From NCBI GenBank assembly GCA_051005875.1, contig JBPCIX010000022.1:1-64000 (forward strand): a stretch of DNA of 64,000 nucleotides, written 5' to 3'. Within the stretch, counting starts at the first letter, position 1; every line of letters begins with the position of its first letter. Shown in pieces: positions 63,814 to 64,000 of the stretch. Made by a program: the position numbers and the translations under genes. The stretch is from JBPCIX01 sp051005875 (GTDB lineage: Bacteria; Actinomycetota; CADDZG01; JAHWKV01). The notes below the pieces were generated by a model that ran no database searches, had not been told where the DNA came from, and was given only the letters and a program-made list of their open reading frames with translations.

Positions 63814-64000
63814 TTGCCCGTCCTTCGCCCCTCGAATGAATTCTTGCCGCTCCTCAACGACTCGATCGCCGATACCGGTAACGACCGTGTTCGCCGCCTT
63901 AACCTGGCCCCGCCATGCGGCGGTTCATCGGCAGCGGCGGCGTCGGCCGGTCCCAAGTCGTCGGGCCGGCTCGTCCCTCTAAATAAGGAATATCTGAAGT
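63814..64000 (+). pseudogene. C-terminal relic of an NHL-repeat surface protein
   Basis: The frame reads SIADTGNDRVRRLNLAPPCG, very like the last repeat of the NHL gene (LIADSNNDRVRRLNLRLPCG), then a Ser/Ala/Gly-rich stretch. There is no start or upstream repeat, and the frame runs off the window end. It appears to be what remains of a second NHL gene whose 5' part was replaced by the toxin pair. Confidence 0.7.

Overview
The window looks like the chromosome of an uncultured, moderately GC-rich actinomycete-type bacterium (Actinomycetota; inferred from gene order and gene style, no search was run). Supporting signs are the neighbourhoods lspA-rluD-dnaE-hisDCBHAF-hisI-trpE-trpC-trpB-trpA and polA/rpsA/coaE/uvrB, a four-domain S1 protein, a Pol I with tyrosine in the O-helix and no intact proofreading site, a DUF2993/LmeA-like envelope protein, and many genes where a TANNNT box lies exactly six bases before the start codon (leaderless transcription).

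Layout. 0.1-3 kb: a MerR regulator divergent from a polytopic membrane protein behind a MerR-style 19-bp-spacer promoter. 3-9 kb: RlpA-like protein, tRNA-Val, O-methyltransferase, cupredoxin-like lipoprotein, polA. 9-13 kb: gltB. 13-18 kb: hotdog thioesterase, two tandem twin-arginine ferritin-like proteins divergent from tatC, a blue-copper lipoprotein, and an ABC-type substrate-binding lipoprotein. 18-20 kb: an RTX-repeat protein, an anchored surface protein, and a tRNA-Leu followed by three extra copies of its own 3' end. 20-33 kb: biosynthesis of Trp, His and NAD (nadA-hisI-trpE-trpC-trpB-trpA-lmeA; nadC; hisD-C-B-H-A-F; a LysM protein). 33-45 kb: dnaE, then the dksA-like/lspA/rluD/ABC/FtsX/lipoprotein operon and uvrB. 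45-50 kb: coaE, rpsA, a PhoR-like kinase and an M23 peptidase.

50-64 kb is accessory: a vapBC pair, an ECF sigma-factor relic, a NarL-type response regulator, a DUF4258/DUF2283 pair, three large or repeat-containing anchored surface proteins (Ig-like, SBBP/TIG, NHL), and a dense island of toxin-antitoxin genes (a HicB-like antitoxin and four PIN-toxin pairs in 3.8 kb), ending in a relic of another NHL protein.

How it fits together: the core genes feed amino-acid, NAD and glutamate synthesis and DNA replication/repair. The exported genes form a redox/envelope set (ferritin-like Tat substrates, TatC, cupredoxins, RlpA, LysM, M23). The last 14 kb shows repeated acquisition, duplication and decay around surface-protein and toxin genes. 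The least ordinary signals are the array of tRNA-Leu 3' ends, the widespread TANNNT-N6-start architecture, the duplicated H-x13-H motif in the MerR-linked membrane protein, and the toxin genes with irregular starts.
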